64,000 bases of DNA from Panicum virgatum (GCF_016808335.1 NC_053146.1:23430637-23494636), one strand, 5' to 3'. Shown: positions 33,001 to 45,663, counted from the stretch's first letter. The notes: a model not told the origin generated them from the letters alone. Numbers and translations: made by a program.

Positions 33001-34500
33001 TCTCCACCTCTTTCTTAACTTCTTCTAGGTCTTCGGCCTTCATCTGACGTGTTCGTTGCTAAAACGGCCGAAACCCTTTCTTGAGTGGGAGCCGATGCTC
33101 GACGATGCTTCTATCCAGACCGGGCATCTCGGTGTAATCCCATGCAAAACAGTCCCGGTATTCTTTCAGCAGTGCAATCATCTCCTCTCGCAAGGCCGGA
33201 TCCAACTTCTTGCTGATAAATGTCGGCCGTGGCTTATCCCCAGGACCGATGTCAACCTCTTCCAAATCATCAGCCGACGTGAACCCGTATCCGAGTTTGT
33301 CGTCATCTGAGAAACCAGCTGCGAACGCAAGCGAGTCCTTGTTATCCACAAGATCAGCGGCAAACACAGGGAGATGACAAGGAAAATTATTTGGCCAACT
33401 GCATGGGCTGGCCGCTTCTACACTTCCATTATCATTCGAAACCAAATAGTCGATGAGTGGCCAACTGCTAGAGCAGTCCATCGTGTGTACATGATGTAAC
33501 AATTCCGAACCCAAACATGATTTTTCTATTTTTTGGGGCCGGTCGCTGGGACCGGCCTCTCTATCTCTATTACATCCCGTGGCATGCCAGGATGCGTCTA
33601 CTCTATGAGGCCAATGGATAAGACCAGCCTCAGCCCGTTTTTGTCGCCTCGATCCGATCACAGTCTTCCAGGGCGATCCCTGAGATCGGCTCTTGTCCAT
33701 CTACGTCCCAGGCATTCATATCTGCAAGCGAGACTTCGCTGGAATCGTCTGCAGGGACCACTTCTACTTCATCGCCATCCCATTGGTCCAGATACTGATG
33801 CATTGTGGAAGGGATGCAACAGTTGGCATGAATCCAATCCCTCCCAAGCAGTACTGTGTATGTACTCTTGCTGTTGACGATGAAGAACGATGTTGGCACA
33901 GTCTTGCGACCCACTTTCAGCTCCACGTTTAGGACCCCCATCGCCTCTGATGGCTGTCCATTGAAGTCATTAAGCATCACATTGGTCTTGATCAGATCGG
34001 CAGAAGAACGACCCAATCGGCGCAGTACAGAGTATGGCATCAGGTTGACTGCGGCACCAGTGTCGACCAACATCATGTTCACAGGCTTGCCATTGATGAA
34101 GCCCTTGAGATACAATCCCTTTAGGTGCTTGTAGTTCTTCTCCTTGGGCTTCTCGAAGATGATCGGCCGTGGGCCCAGATCCAGCTGTGCGATGGCCGAT
34201 TTTTCCGGTTGGGGTGCCCGAAACTCCGACGGGAGCACGAACACCATGTTCACATCAGCCGATGGCTTCTCATCGGCTTTTGTCTGCTTGGGGCGCCACT
34301 CTTTTCTGGGAGGGCGCCTTTCCTCTCTTCGCGGTCGCCTGACTTGATCTGCGAGATCCGGACACGCCTTCCTTAGCACGTCGAGGTACTCTGCTTCTGC
34401 CTCTTCCAGATTACGCAAGCGCTGCACTCTGCGCTTCTGTGACCGATTAAGCCCGTCAGGACACCACCGTGGGCGATGGTACCTATCTTCTTCTTCTTCT
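30038..34500 (-). pseudogene. protease-RT-RNase H-aRH-integrase region of Tat copy 1, broken
   Basis: Read on the minus strand from ~34500 down. The aspartic protease has LVDTGAAVNLMP (~34060). The reverse transcriptase has VPVQKKDGRWRVCVDFRDLN and a YIDDD box. Retroviral-type RNase H (FYVYLSVGDTSIASVLV) is followed by a second RNase H with MFFDGSACDDGCGVGILLVS and GDSKLVMSQL. Integrase has the HHCC zinc site (KGCQACQRF), the DMIGQ and TTDGG aspartates and a NGQAEASNQS glutamate helix. Breaks: stops near 33630, 33059, 31457 and 30197, and frame changes near 31080 and 30770. It cannot encode a full polyprotein. Order and domains match copy 2. Confidence 0.9.
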
Positions 34501-36684
34501 TGCTCGGAATCGCCCCTGGTTGGCCACTTCATACGGTCTTGTCTTGTCCTGCTGGTGTCCTTGAGGCCTGCACTCCAAGCAATCATCTATAGTAGGCAAT
34601 CGGCTCATGCCGGAATTCCAACAGTACCTGAAGAACGGGCAATGCCAGTGGTCGCGTATAGCCTGGCGTCTTCCCAATGTCCTTCCTGAGCGGTGCTCAT
34701 ACTCGTCTTCTTCCGATTCATATCGGCGCCGCAACTTGTACTGGTACTGGTACTTTTCTAGAAGCCGATTAGAAGCTGGAAGCTGATTGCGGATGTGATG
34801 CACCTGCTCTTCGGTCACATGCTGCTGTTCCAGTTCGCGTCTATCCTGCGGCCGTTTGCCAGAAGCGGCCTCTCTCCTCTGCTTGTCATGGCGGCGCACG
34901 GGCCCCACCATGTTGATATGGAATGCCAAATCCTGGCCCTTGGATCCGAGATCTGACAGCTCCACCATGTTAGCTTGCGGGAAAGGCTTTGTGTCAACCT
35001 TCATCGTGTGTTGAGCCAGGATTAATCGGCCTTGCTCGATAGCCGATTGTATCTGACGACGTAGCTCCTTGCATTCACCCGTGGAATGAGTGAACGAGTG
35101 GTGCCATTTGCAGTACAGTCTTCCCTGCAGCTCTTGGGCCATCGGCAACTTGTGATTCTCTAGGAGCTTCAGCTGTTTTTCTTTAAGGAGTAGATCAAAT
35201 ATCTGCTCTGCCTTGGTCACGTCGAAGTCGAAGCCCTTCACAAGTCCCTTCTGTTTGATCCATTTGCACGGGACAGGGTTTGCCCCCCGGGTCCACTCTG
35301 CCACGGCTACTTCTTGCTCCTCGCCAGACTCATCAGATTCTTCCGCATGTGCCAGGTTTACATGGCGCTTGAACTTGTCCTGGTACAGCTCAGGATGGTA
35401 ATGTTCGTATGCTGTAACCTTTTGCACCAGGTGCGCCAAAGATGTGAACTCCAACTGAAAAGCCGCATCCTTGATCGGCTTAGCGAGTCCCAGGACAGCC
35501 AGATCGACTGCCTCCTTTTCTGTGATGCGCGACGAGTAGCATCGGTTCTTGACTTCCCTGAAGCACTGTATGTATTCCGACACAATCTCTCCTCGCTTCT
35601 GCCTGACTTGGGCGAGGTCGGCAATTCCAGCTTCAGCAGCCTCCAAGTGGTACTGGGTATGAAATTGATCTTCAAGCTACCTCCAAGTTCGAATTGAATC
35701 CGGAGCCAGCAATGCATACCATCCAAAAGCCGGGCCTGTAAGAGATTGGCCAAAGAACCGGACCCTCAACGGATCCGACACTGAGATCATCCCAAGCTGC
35801 GTTAAGTATCGGCTCACGTGCTCGATGGAGCTAGCTCATTCTGACCCGCTGAACTTGGTGAACTCAGGAAGCCAATACTTGGGTGGTAGTGGGATCAAGT
35901 CATAGTCACTTGGATATGGCTTGGAATAGCCGATCGCTTTCCTCTTGGGCAGGATGCCGAACTGGTCTCTCAGTATTGCACTGACCTGCTCCACACTAAG
36001 AACTCCTGGGGCCGATGGCTCAGCACTCGGCCCAGTAGCGTACTTTGCCAGCCACGCTTGTTTTTCTGCGTCTGCTCCAGAAGCTCCTGGGTTTACCATC
36101 TGCACCGCGCGTGTTGGATTGATGCTGTCAGGGATGTAAGCGCACGTGTAGCCGTGCGGAATCTCCTTGGGTGGCTCGGTGAGGAACTGACCTTCTCCAG
36201 GATCGCCGCCGATCTTGTGGACGACGTAGATCGGCGAATTTTGTGGTCTTGGAGCCGCAAATGAGAACGGCAATACCGGTCTAGAATGCAATGCAGCTTC
36301 CTCTGTGTGACTCCCCAGGGTTGGCCCCAATGGAGAGTACTGGTTCTTGATTATCTCCTGGATGACGCGATGCGCCATGCGCTCGAGTTCGTTCATCAGG
36401 CTCTGAGAGTGCCGATGAAGCCCATGGGCCACCATGTAGTTCATCTCCTGACGTAGGGCTCTGGTGCGCTCTTCAGATGGTATAGACAGATCTACATTGT
36501 CAAGAGCACCTTCTGGTGAGAACCCCTTCCACCTGATGCCATGGTTGCGGGTCTTCTCAAAAGAGCCGATGAGATCGGCTTCCAGTAGAGCTTTGATCTC
36601 ATCATACTTCTTCTTGTGTTCAGGAGGGAGCTCTTCATACGTGATAGGCTTGGGAGCGGGGTCTTGATCTTGAGCTCCAGTCAT
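34500..36684 (-). pseudogene. gag region of Tat copy 1, broken
   Basis: Likely start ATG at 36684 (MTGAQDQ) shortly after the primer-binding site. It encodes a Tat-type capsid: RYLTQLGMISVSDPLRVRFF, a WR-LEDQFHTQYH segment, then YCKWHHSFTHSTGECKELR and a Cys-rich CPFFRYC...CLEC candidate zinc-binding segment. Stops occur at 35836-35838 and near 35679. A short deletion relative to copy 2 shifts the frame near 34,540. The intact regions outside these breaks align closely to copy 2. Confidence 0.85.
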
Positions 36685-36713
36685 CGTTGCAGTGAACATT
36701 GTTGCCGAGAAGG

Positions 36714-36731
36714 GTCCCACCAGGCGTGCCA
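36714..36731 (-). other. Primer-binding site, Tat copy 1
   Basis: Five bases after the 5' LTR the minus strand reads TGGCACGCCTGGTGGGAC, beginning with the TGG expected to pair with a tRNA 3' CCA end. Copy 2 has the same site with two substitutions (56272-56289). The tRNA species was not determined. Confidence 0.75.
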
Positions 36732-36736
36732 GAATG

Positions 36737-37952
36737 TGTTGTCGGTCGAAACCCACCGGCGAGCAGCGAAAGGCAACACGAAGAGCTGGGAGGTCGCCGG
36801 GGCGCTGGCAGGCACTGCTCCCTCATCGACGGCCCGCAATTCCGTCACGCGCCCGGAGAATGTATGGAAAGCCGGGCGTGCCACCTGACCTATACCCGAT
36901 CAGGAGGGTGCGAACGTGCTCCAAACAGTTTCCTGCATACAAAGACACGTGTAAATGTAAGTCCGAGCCGTGGTCGGCTCCCCGGGACGACTCTTGCATC
37001 GGCTTTAAAGAGCCGATCGAGTCCCGGTGTCAGATTGGATCTGTGTCTATCCGGATATTTATGAATAAAGCAAATAACTATAAAAACTGCTTCAATTAAA
37101 TCTAATTAATCTAATCCACGATGCTAACAGCTTCACTGCTAGATCGGAACATCCTACACGTGACTAGGCCTAATGAACATAATAGACAACTAAACCACAA
37201 CCCAAAACAGAGGCCTAAGAACTAGCAAGAGCTGATTCCCGGAACAATCCCTATCAAGGCTAAGATAAAGCATCTATTACACCACCGGATCATCCAATCC
37301 GTTTGCAAGGCCTAACCTAGCAGATATTACGCCAACTCTTAAGGTAAGAGCAAATCATAACAGATCAGATCTACTAGACATAAAAGAAGCAGGGTGTTGC
37401 CTCTGTGCAACTAATTCTATGCGACAAGAACTAGCATGAGATTGAAACGTGACTGAACAGAGACAACATGATATTCGTAGATGATAAGCAACGAAGCACA
37501 ACAGATCTACTAAAAGCCATGCTACGAACATCAGGATAACTAGTACTACTCGCCATCAAAAACGCTTCAGTACGAGTAATACCAAGGTAAAAGCAAGAAC
37601 AATACTGCCCTGATCGCAAGAAGCGATCAGGGCAGCATGGCACTTACTTGGGTGAAACCCTAGGATTAGGGATGGCAATGCGCCGAGAGTTGTTGTTTGC
37701 GAGACGTGATGACGCTCTCCTTTACGAATAACAAAGGATACATATTTATAGTCCGGAGACTTGGGAAACAATCTAAACTAATTTTGTCCCGATCGGACTC
37801 TATCTCTAATCTTAAACTAAATCTAAGGATACATGGCCCATGTGGCCCAGATGCTCACGCAGGAGCCGATTTACAAGTCTTCTTAGTCTTCTGCTTTAAG
37901 CCCATCTTGCTTTCGGCTCATAAATTAATCCTGTTAATTTATGGTGATAACA
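36737..37952 (-). repeat. 5' LTR of Tat copy 1
   Basis: Partner of 24497-25712, same 1,216-bp length. TATA box on the minus strand at ~37743-37750 (ACTATAAATATG), followed by the perfect stem-loop at 37605-37635. The right edge abuts AGTCC. Confidence 0.95.
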
Positions 37953-40240
37953 AGTCCCTGCTCCACGGTTCTTCTTTTCCCGCTTCAATTTTCCATCTAG
38001 GTGGGGCTCTGCTCTTTCCAACTTCAACTCTATCTGCTTCCCCTCGACTGGAGGATGGGGAAGGCGCCGCACGCCATGTGAGTCGCCGCCGCCAAGCTCC
38101 CCGTCGCCCTCGGCTCCCATCCTCCTGCTCGGCGAAACTGCGTGGGTTGCATCTGGTGGCTCGAGCTCCTTCCGTGAGCCCCCTTCCTCAGTCCTTGCCA
38201 TGCCCCTACTCGCTGCGACCAGCAGTGATGATTGAGGTCCGACGCCCGATTGCTCGAACCCATCGTCAGGCTCCATATGGATCCAACTCCATCCAGGTAT
38301 TACTTTCCACTCTTTCCTCTCCTCCCCTTGCTTGGATTTTAGTAGATCCGGATGCATTTATAGGCCTATATTTATGCATATGCATGATTTTTTTGCCATG
38401 GATAACAGTGAGGATGTGCGGTCAATTTAATTATAATGCTCTATCATGTGTGATTCTTGGTTGAATTGAGCTCTAACTGTGTATAGATATACCAGTAATT
38501 GTGTGTGTATATATAGCAGGTCACATTTCATTTTGATAATAGGCTTATTATGCTATGAATGGAGAAACTGATTGCATTGATCTACATATGCCAGGCAACG
38601 CATCTCTAGTGCTCATCTCGGTGACGTTTGCTACTATGTTGTGTTGTCCTCTGAAGGGTTTAATTAACTTGTGCTTCTCTCTCAATCTGTTAAGTAACTA
38701 GATTTCATGAAATTGATCTTCTGCAGTGTAAATCAGCTGCCCCGATATTCCTTTTGCTCTTCATGTTTGTATTTAGGTGAGTTCTGGTCTTCATTCCCCT
38801 GGTTATTATTTGTCCTACTTGGAAGCTAGTTGTAAATTGCATTAAATCCATATTAGCAAAGCAGGGAATTTATATTCTGCATAATTGTTATAATTGCCAC
38901 ACAATTGTTTTTTATGTATTGAATCTTTTGCTCCTGCTTTGTTCCTTTCATCTTGTACAATAATGCTTATCAGAACATGGCTAGATGTTGAATCATCACA
39001 CTCATCACTCCAATCGAATCAGGAAAATTCCAATATGAGATGAGCTTCTTCGTAGTACAATAATGCAATTGCATTGCATATTCATAGCTGCTTTCTATTC
39101 TACTAATATTAGTCACGGATTGTTCCTTTCATCTTGTTTGTGATGTAGTGAGGGATCCTCTACTCATGCTGTTGCCAATTTGATAAAACAATGGTCATCG
39201 AGTAACTTTGCATCGTGGTGAGTACGTAGCCTACACAGATTATGAACTAGCATTATTGCAACTAATATTAATCATGAATTGTTCTTTTTTATCTTGTGTG
39301 CCAATTTGTGATGTAGTGAGAGATACTCTCATGCTGCAGGCAAATTGACAATAGCAATGGCCATTGAGTAACCCTGCAATGTGTGGTGGTGAGTGGCCTA
39401 CTCAGATTATGAACTAGAATTGCAACTTGTATCTGTCCAATGCTATTATTTTTTTCAATGCACACATTTGGTCTTTAGGATAAACCTAAATGAATAGTAC
39501 CTGTTCCTAGTTCAAATCACATTTATTTTCAACTATGGCTCCCTGTACGATGTACAGAACCCATGTAATTACTATATCTCAATCTATAACTTGGGGAGTG
39601 CCTTGTTATGTATGCAGCTCCATCTTTTCAAGTACAATATCTGCTCTAGTTTCTATTACAATGTTATCTTTTTCTAGTTTTATATCAACAAATATTATGT
39701 TCGCGGTCATTAGAAAGTGGAATCCAAAATGCTTTTCTATTAATTAAGATTGGTTCTTGGTTGAGAAAAGTAATGTATCAGTTGTACTCACCATGTGTGC
39801 TATATCATGTGCAGGTATGCAATTAAAAGCTGAGAAGGATGCAAAATTTGAGCTTGTGCTTGAAACATGGGTTCGCTTGAAGCTACTTTTTGGCAGTATT
39901 GTCAGATTTTGTGCTAGATTAACTAGACTTAAACTTATTTCTTGCTGGATCAAAAAACTTTGATGTTGTATGTATGTGATGAGATGTTGGATCAGAATTT
40001 ATCTATATATATGATCTGGTTTATATCTTGATTTGTGCTGAAATGATAATTGATTAATTAGAAAAATGGGCTGTATTTTAATGGGCTGGCTATAAGCAAA
40101 TGGGCCCAATGCAAACTGACCAACTAGCTTGCTGCTATATCATCATTCATGTGGCAGCCATTCCATGTCAGCAGCCATGTCATCGACTACGTAAATTTAC
40201 ACGTCATCGCCATGTCAGCAGCCATGTCATCCTTCATGTC
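37953..40240 (+). other. Remainder of CACTA 2 interior; exon-like but unassigned
   Basis: Continuation of the gene-like segment cut at 24496. GC-rich leader to ~38290, then a CCATCCAG|GTATTACT donor-like junction and AT-rich intron-like sequence with several CAG/GTGAG-type sites, ending in a short open stretch near 39815-39963 before the 3' subterminal repeats. No recognisable protein domain. It could be a captured host transcription unit or a non-coding RNA locus. Confidence 0.4.
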
Positions 40241-40555
40241 ATCATTGTGTGACATGACAATTGAATCTGTGACGAAAATTATACTGTTTGTGACGTTAAT
40301 TTTCGTCATAGAAAACGGGCTTGGGTTGGGCTTCGGGGGCCCGGGGACATTCCATGTTGGTTTTAAAACGTCATGGATCAAGCAATCTATGACGAAAATT
40401 TAAGGAACGTCACGAGGTGTGATCTATGACGCTCAATACATAACAACGTTATTTGAGATCGTCATAGATACTGTTTTATGACGGTTTTTCAGTGATCTGT
40501 GACGAAATTCAATCGTCATGGATCAACAGATTTTTTGTAATATATTGTAGTAGTG
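40240..40555. repeat. 3' subterminal repeats and end of CACTA 2
   Basis: Contains repeated GTGACGAAAAT / ATCTATGACG / ATCGTCAT motifs in both orientations, ending ATATTGTAGTAGTG. They match the motifs near 22086-22260 at the other end. Confidence 0.8.
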
Positions 40556-42232
40556 AAAAACAATGGTTTCTTGATAATACGATTTTTTTTTAAAAACTAG
40601 AACTTCAAACAATCCCTGCTGATCAACACAAGGATGCTATCGCACCGCTGCCTTTTCTTTATTCTTACTGTCAATAACTTATTGCTTTTACTGTTTTTGT
40701 CGTAGTGCAAAAGCATTGTCATAAAAAAATAGTAGTGTAAAAGTAGCTTTGCAGCATGTTGGAGATCGGAGTGGCCAGGCAGCATCTCTAGACTTACCAC
40801 ATGTGAAGCAAAGAATCAATGAGAAAAAAAAAAATCTGAAGCCAAACGGTCCCAACTCCTAACCCCTAATTTGTCACCGGCTATAGTTTATAATAATTAT
40901 ACTAGCATATAACACTGCCCTCTTTGTACCCGTTTTGTTTCTTTGATTACACTGAAACTGTGCCTGCATGGAAAGCTGATACTGAAAGACTAAACTAAGC
41001 AAAGCATTGCTAATGGTTTACCCACAGGATGTGGTTTAGCAGCTCGCACTAAGCCAGCAAGAATTGTATGGATTAGTAGGAAGCATATATATTATGATGC
41101 AGTATTCCTGTACTATTTGGTTGATGAATTATTGCAACACCGCTCTCCAACTGATATACAAATTCTTAAAGAAATAAAAATTAAACAAAAACGAAAAATA
41201 ATGACGGTAAGTGAGTAAATCAAAATGGCTGTGTTTTTTTCCCCAAAATGTGTTAAAAAACGACCTCTATATATATTCCTTGTTATACAGCCACTAAAAT
41301 TGTTGGTTTAGTAGAGGGGAGCAGCAGCTGTTGATTGTTGGAATCCAGGCAGCACGCCTGTAACCCACTCACTCCGAAATTTCAGTCACATAAATATTCT
41401 ATTGTGTCTTCATTTTTTCTCTAACTCCAGTTCCAACTTATATGCTCTGCTGACCAGATTTGCACATATCATTGCTTCTACCGGCTGTGCCAATCCCTTT
41501 TATTATTCGGAGAAGAATATGCATTCATATAACTAGTGCGCCGCTTTCGGTTTAACTTTACTTGCATTAGGAGATATTATTACTAGCTACAGATAAACAA
41601 ACTGATTTGTTTGTTCGTTATGGGCATCTAACGGCCGTCCTACACACATATAAGATATATGGTCCTCATTCTTTGGTGCTTCATTTGTGACGTGTGTGAG
41701 ATTATGTTGTGCTTTTGATATGTATGCATGGTAAAGCAAAGCAAAGTTGGTTATTTCCTCCCCTTTTAAGAGCACCACCTGAAGTTGCTTCTATAGTGGT
41801 GGCTGCCACTTCTTCTGGTACATCACTTGTATATTTAGTAACAATGAAAATATCTATTTTACCCTTCAATCTCTTGGGTGTCCAGGTACTATGCTAATTG
41901 CAAAGACCATGTCTGAATCTGCTAAAGCTAGACTCTAACTGACCCAAACTGCTGATCAGCTTAATTATAGCTAGCTTATAGTTTAGTTTTCAAATATCTT
42001 ATAATAACCCAACTTGTAGAGAAGCCTTTTACATATACTATGTCTAACTATCATAAATTATTAGGATGATCCAAAGAGGCTGTCAAACATGTAAACTTTT
42101 TTTTGTTACCGTAAAAATTAATTGTACTCTAAGTTCATTTTCTATGATATATGAACTCAGAACACATTTTCCACTTGAAATTACGTTTTGAGACATTTTA
42201 ATGGACGAAGGGCTCGTGCTTGTCCTCGGCCT
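40556..42232. repeat. Host non-coding module, second copy, right part
   Basis: Resumes the module interrupted at 20212: TTTCTTGATAATACGATTTT aligns with 17445-17465, followed by CAACACAAGGATGCTATCGC, GCATATAACACTGC and ACTGAAAGACTAAACTAAGC as in copy E1. Similarity continues, more diverged, to ~41960. No coding domain seen. Confidence 0.75.
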
Positions 42233-42360
42233 ACTCCCCCATTCCCAAATTATTAGTCGTTTTGGCTTTTCTAGATATATGGATTTTGATATGCATCTAA
42301 ATATAATATATATCTAGATGCTTAGCAAAATCTATACATCTAGAAAAAACCAAAATGACC
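42233..42360. mobile_element. Stowaway-like MITE, degenerate right end
   Basis: Left end CTCCCCCATTCCCAAATTAT resembles the Stowaway terminus and follows a TA. Internal arms TTTTGGCTTTTCTAGATATA and TCTAGAAAAAACCAAAATGA are inverted. The right terminus has lost the GGGAGTA motif. Confidence 0.6.
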
Positions 42361-43330
42361 CCGAGTGCTTGCTGCTTGTGTTGGGCTTGCTCGATCCACA
42401 CAGTGTGGTTAGCAAAACCGCACTGAGACCATGGTCGCACGAGTAGCCTTTCCCGGCAAACGTTGGCATCAACCAACAATTTTTTTGCGAACGGGCATCA
42501 ACCAACAATTTGGACAGGCCGATCGACGACAAGACGTACGTAGGTGCTCCGATCCTAAAGAGCCGTGCCGTCATCTCCAACGAACCGTAACCGCTGCTTT
42601 CGATCCTCGCCGCCGTGGTCTTCGTCGGCTACGGCGCCGTTCATTCGCCAGCTATGGTAGTGTGAGGTCACTCTGATCTCCGTGCTTCCTGCCGCTCTGC
42701 TGCCTGCAATGCTCGCGTATCTCCGAGATCGATCGGATCGATCCACCCTTCTGTCTGTTTGCAGGTGGGCGCATGCCAAAGGGAGCGTGTGGAGCGAATC
42801 GCCCAGCAGATGCTACGGCGCCTGTGTGTGTCCTGCTCAGTGCTCACACGTGCTGCTAGCTCTGTCGTCACTGATCGCGCCGTGGTCGGGTTGTCTGCGT
42901 GGCCGTTCCTGGAAAAGGACACACACCTCTTGGGCCGTCGAGAAAATTGGGCTCCCTGCTGCTAGTGGATTGTTGTCTTTTTGGCTTGGACGGGTAGGGA
43001 CGATGATGATTCACAGTTTTTATATAATTTTGCAGAAAGAAGAATCATGAGAGAATATTTTTTTCAATCTTAGTTGTACAAGACTATCTATTATAATGGT
43101 GGTCTTCACTTTGTTTTTCGAAGAACCGTGGTCTTTACTTTGTTTCCAAAAGTGGCCTCGATGCGCCTGCTGCAGTGTACCCAGCAGCAGGTAGGATGTC
43201 TAGATGCAGACTTACAAGTGAAGGAAAGAACAACCAAGGAGAGAAAAAGGCCACAAGACCCAACAGACTCATGCGTCGCCGCCGGTTAATTGTACATGCT
43301 GAATTGCTGACCTGTACCGGTCCTAGCTAG
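42361..43330. other. Promoter-like host DNA, no gene seen
   Basis: Mixed to GC-rich sequence. 42,570-42,930 resembles 9,170-9,500 in order and phrasing (AACCGTAACCGCTSCTTT, CGCCAGCTAT, CCGTTSSKGGAAAAGGACAC). Open frames are short and differ between the two copies. Confidence 0.4.
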
Positions 43331-44460
43331 CTACCATTATACGCTGAAGTTTGTTGTGCCAGGAAAGGTTACAATGGAAGGCTAAACTTACTAGTAAAGC
43401 ATTGGCTCATGGAGAAGGTGGGGCTTTTAGTGTTGGAGCTCCCACTTAACCAACACAAATTTCATGCTGATTAGGAAGCAACGATGCCCTAGCTTTTTCT
43501 CTATGTTTTAACTGAATTCCAACGTCCCATCCTACTAATGGCGTTCTTGATGCTCGTCTCACTTTATCGCCAACTGATGCATACCGCCACGGCACCACTG
43601 TACTTCCCCTATACGTTTCTCATGTATACCACCGTAAAACTCAACAAAATAAAATTCATAACCTGTATATACAAAAACAAAAAAAACTTGCAAAATTGTC
43701 AGTGCAGTGACATTTACATAGCTCAATGTTTTATGCTATCCATATATTGCAGCTTACTAATGATATATATTTCGTCTAAAATAGTAAATCGAATTCCTTG
43801 TTTTTTTTTTCGAAAATCGTTGTGAATCTTTCTTGAACCAACTGGTAACAAAAGTTCAGAAACCTAAAACATGATTAACATAATGATGGTTCAGTACAGG
43901 GGGAGCAGCACCCGTTCTTGATGGGATCTAAGCAGCAGCCTCTGTACTCCACTCGTACCATAGTCACATAAATAGTCTATTCTCATCGATCTTTTCGTTC
44001 CTTTATGCCAACTTCCCAACTTATATGCTCCACTGACTGGATTGGCACAAATCGTCGGTTCCACCAGCTGTCTCCCAACTATTTTACGGATCTTTGAATG
44101 TTTCTATTGGACAATATTTATAGATTTATTTCACTACTGAGGTAGTAATATTTATATGTTAGTTGCACATTGTTGCGGCTTTTGCTCTAACTTTTGTTCA
44201 CATTCAAAGATTAGTAGCACAACATGTTATGATTTGTTTATCAATGATGGTGGCAATCTAATGGCCAGCCAACACATGCATATGATCGTCATTCGTTGGT
44301 GCTCAGTTTGTGATGCGTTGTGTTGTGTTGTGCTTTTGAGAAGTAATTAATATGCCAATATGCCATGCCCCAAAGCAAACCTCACTTGTTGGTTCCACCT
44401 TTAGATAGCACGCAGGGAAGTTGCTTCTCCAGTGGGAGCGGCTAGTCCATCACCAGGATT
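43330..44460. repeat. Host non-coding module, diverged copy D
   Basis: Shares with the other copies CTGATTAGGAAGCAACGATG, AGTCACATAAATA-TCTATT, CCAACTTATATGCTCC-CTGA, ATGTTATGATTTGTTTATCA and the TTGGTGCT-TTTGTGA run. Order is the same as at 40.6-42.0 kb. No coding domain. Confidence 0.6.
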
Positions 44461-45663
44461 ATCCTTTCTCTATTTTATTTGTTTTTTTTTGCATCCTTTG
44501 TGGGGGAAGGACAATTTACGATAGGCTGAGAAGTTGCTGGGTGGTGACCTTTGAACTATAACATATATGAATATATATTATACGTTTGCAACAACACATT
44601 ATATTTATAGCATATTGTCAAAATTGCATATATATCTTTTATACCATAATTTTAATATGACATTTTGATTATTTTGATTTCAAAAGTTGAAGTAGAAATA
44701 TTGTCGTTGTTGCATTATGAAAATTGGGAACTCTTATCTATTATGTTTGAGCTTGCTAGCTAGGATCACTGATGATACAAAGTGATGTGAGAATCTCGAA
44801 ATTCGAATCCAATCAAAATGTGATAAAGTGCGGGCTTGTATGGGCATTATTGTGCCATCAACATAACTGACATATCATTTTTAATTTCATTGAAACTATT
44901 AAAAATAATATTTAAAGTAAGGACAAATAATATTAATTTTAATATGACTATCTATATTAATTTAAGCACTATAATATTATTAACCTTAATCAATATCAAT
45001 CTTGATGTGTAATCTGACTTTTAAATAGACCAGATTCAACTTTGAAAAGTCATATGACTAATTATTGTGAAACTATTTTCAAACTTGTCTCTGTAATGAG
45101 AAATATTTAAGCTATTTATATTTAATCATACTTAATATCACTAATGATCCGTTGAATTTATGACATGAAATATGATTTATATAAATTGATAAAATCTATT
45201 CTAAATTTATTTTTTTAAATTACTATTATATGTTTGTTCATTTATAAATTTAACTCAATATTGAGTAAAATATTAACATGATATTTGTTTGAATTATTGT
45301 TTTTATGATTTTATTTAGAATATATTAAATTATTTTTAAAAAACTTTACTATTATATGTTTGTTCATTTATTCATTTAACTCAATATTGAGTAAAATATT
45401 AACGTGATATTTGTTTGAATAATTGTTTTTATGGTTTTATTTAAAATATATTAAAACAATTGATATATACCTGTTAGAAATATTACTAATTTTCCTTATT
45501 TTTAGTTTTTCTGTGGAAATGGAAAAAGGAATTTAGCTTTAAAAAGGTGAATAGTATTCAAATTTTCTATTTGGATTTGAAAGATTCTATTTTTTACTCA
45601 AAGGTATTTGAAATCATTTTATACTATGAATAGAAATGTGGAAAGTGCAATACCTGATTATAC
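44461..45663. repeat. AT-rich spacer with a 126-bp tandem duplication
   Basis: Very AT-rich. A ~126-bp unit beginning TACTATTATATGTTTGTTCA is repeated from 45221 and from 45347 with few differences. No gene, RNA or element end was recognised. Confidence 0.6.

Larger units (their letters stand above)
24497..37952 (-). mobile_element. Complete Tat-lineage Ty3/gypsy retrotransposon (copy 1)
   Basis: 13,456 bp between LTRs of 1,216 bp each, flanked by AGTCC on both sides (24492-24496 and 37953-37957). Sense strand is minus: 5' LTR 36737-37952, primer-binding site, gag, protease, RT, RNase H, extra archaeal-type RNase H, integrase, then a non-coding hairpin zone, antisense genes and the 3' LTR 24497-25712. 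By eye the LTRs differ at roughly 20 positions with no length change (~98% identity), so insertion is recent. gag-pol is nevertheless broken at many points. The dual RNase H and antisense genes place it in the Tat (Grande/Retand/Ogre-like) branch. Confidence 0.93.
22066..40555. mobile_element. CACTA element 2, enlarged by a nested retrotransposon
   Basis: Starts CACTACAAGAAATATGG and ends ATATTGTAGTAGTG. Subterminal TCTATGACGAAAAT / CGTCATAG motifs recur near 22086-22260 and again at 40250-40520, pairing the ends as one family. Removing the 13.46 kb Tat retrotransposon leaves about 5 kb. No TnpD-like transposase frame was found, so it appears non-autonomous. Its right flank (AAA) matches the left flank of CACTA 1, not its own left flank (TAT). 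The paralogous module at 17.4 kb supplies the empty site. Confidence 0.8.
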
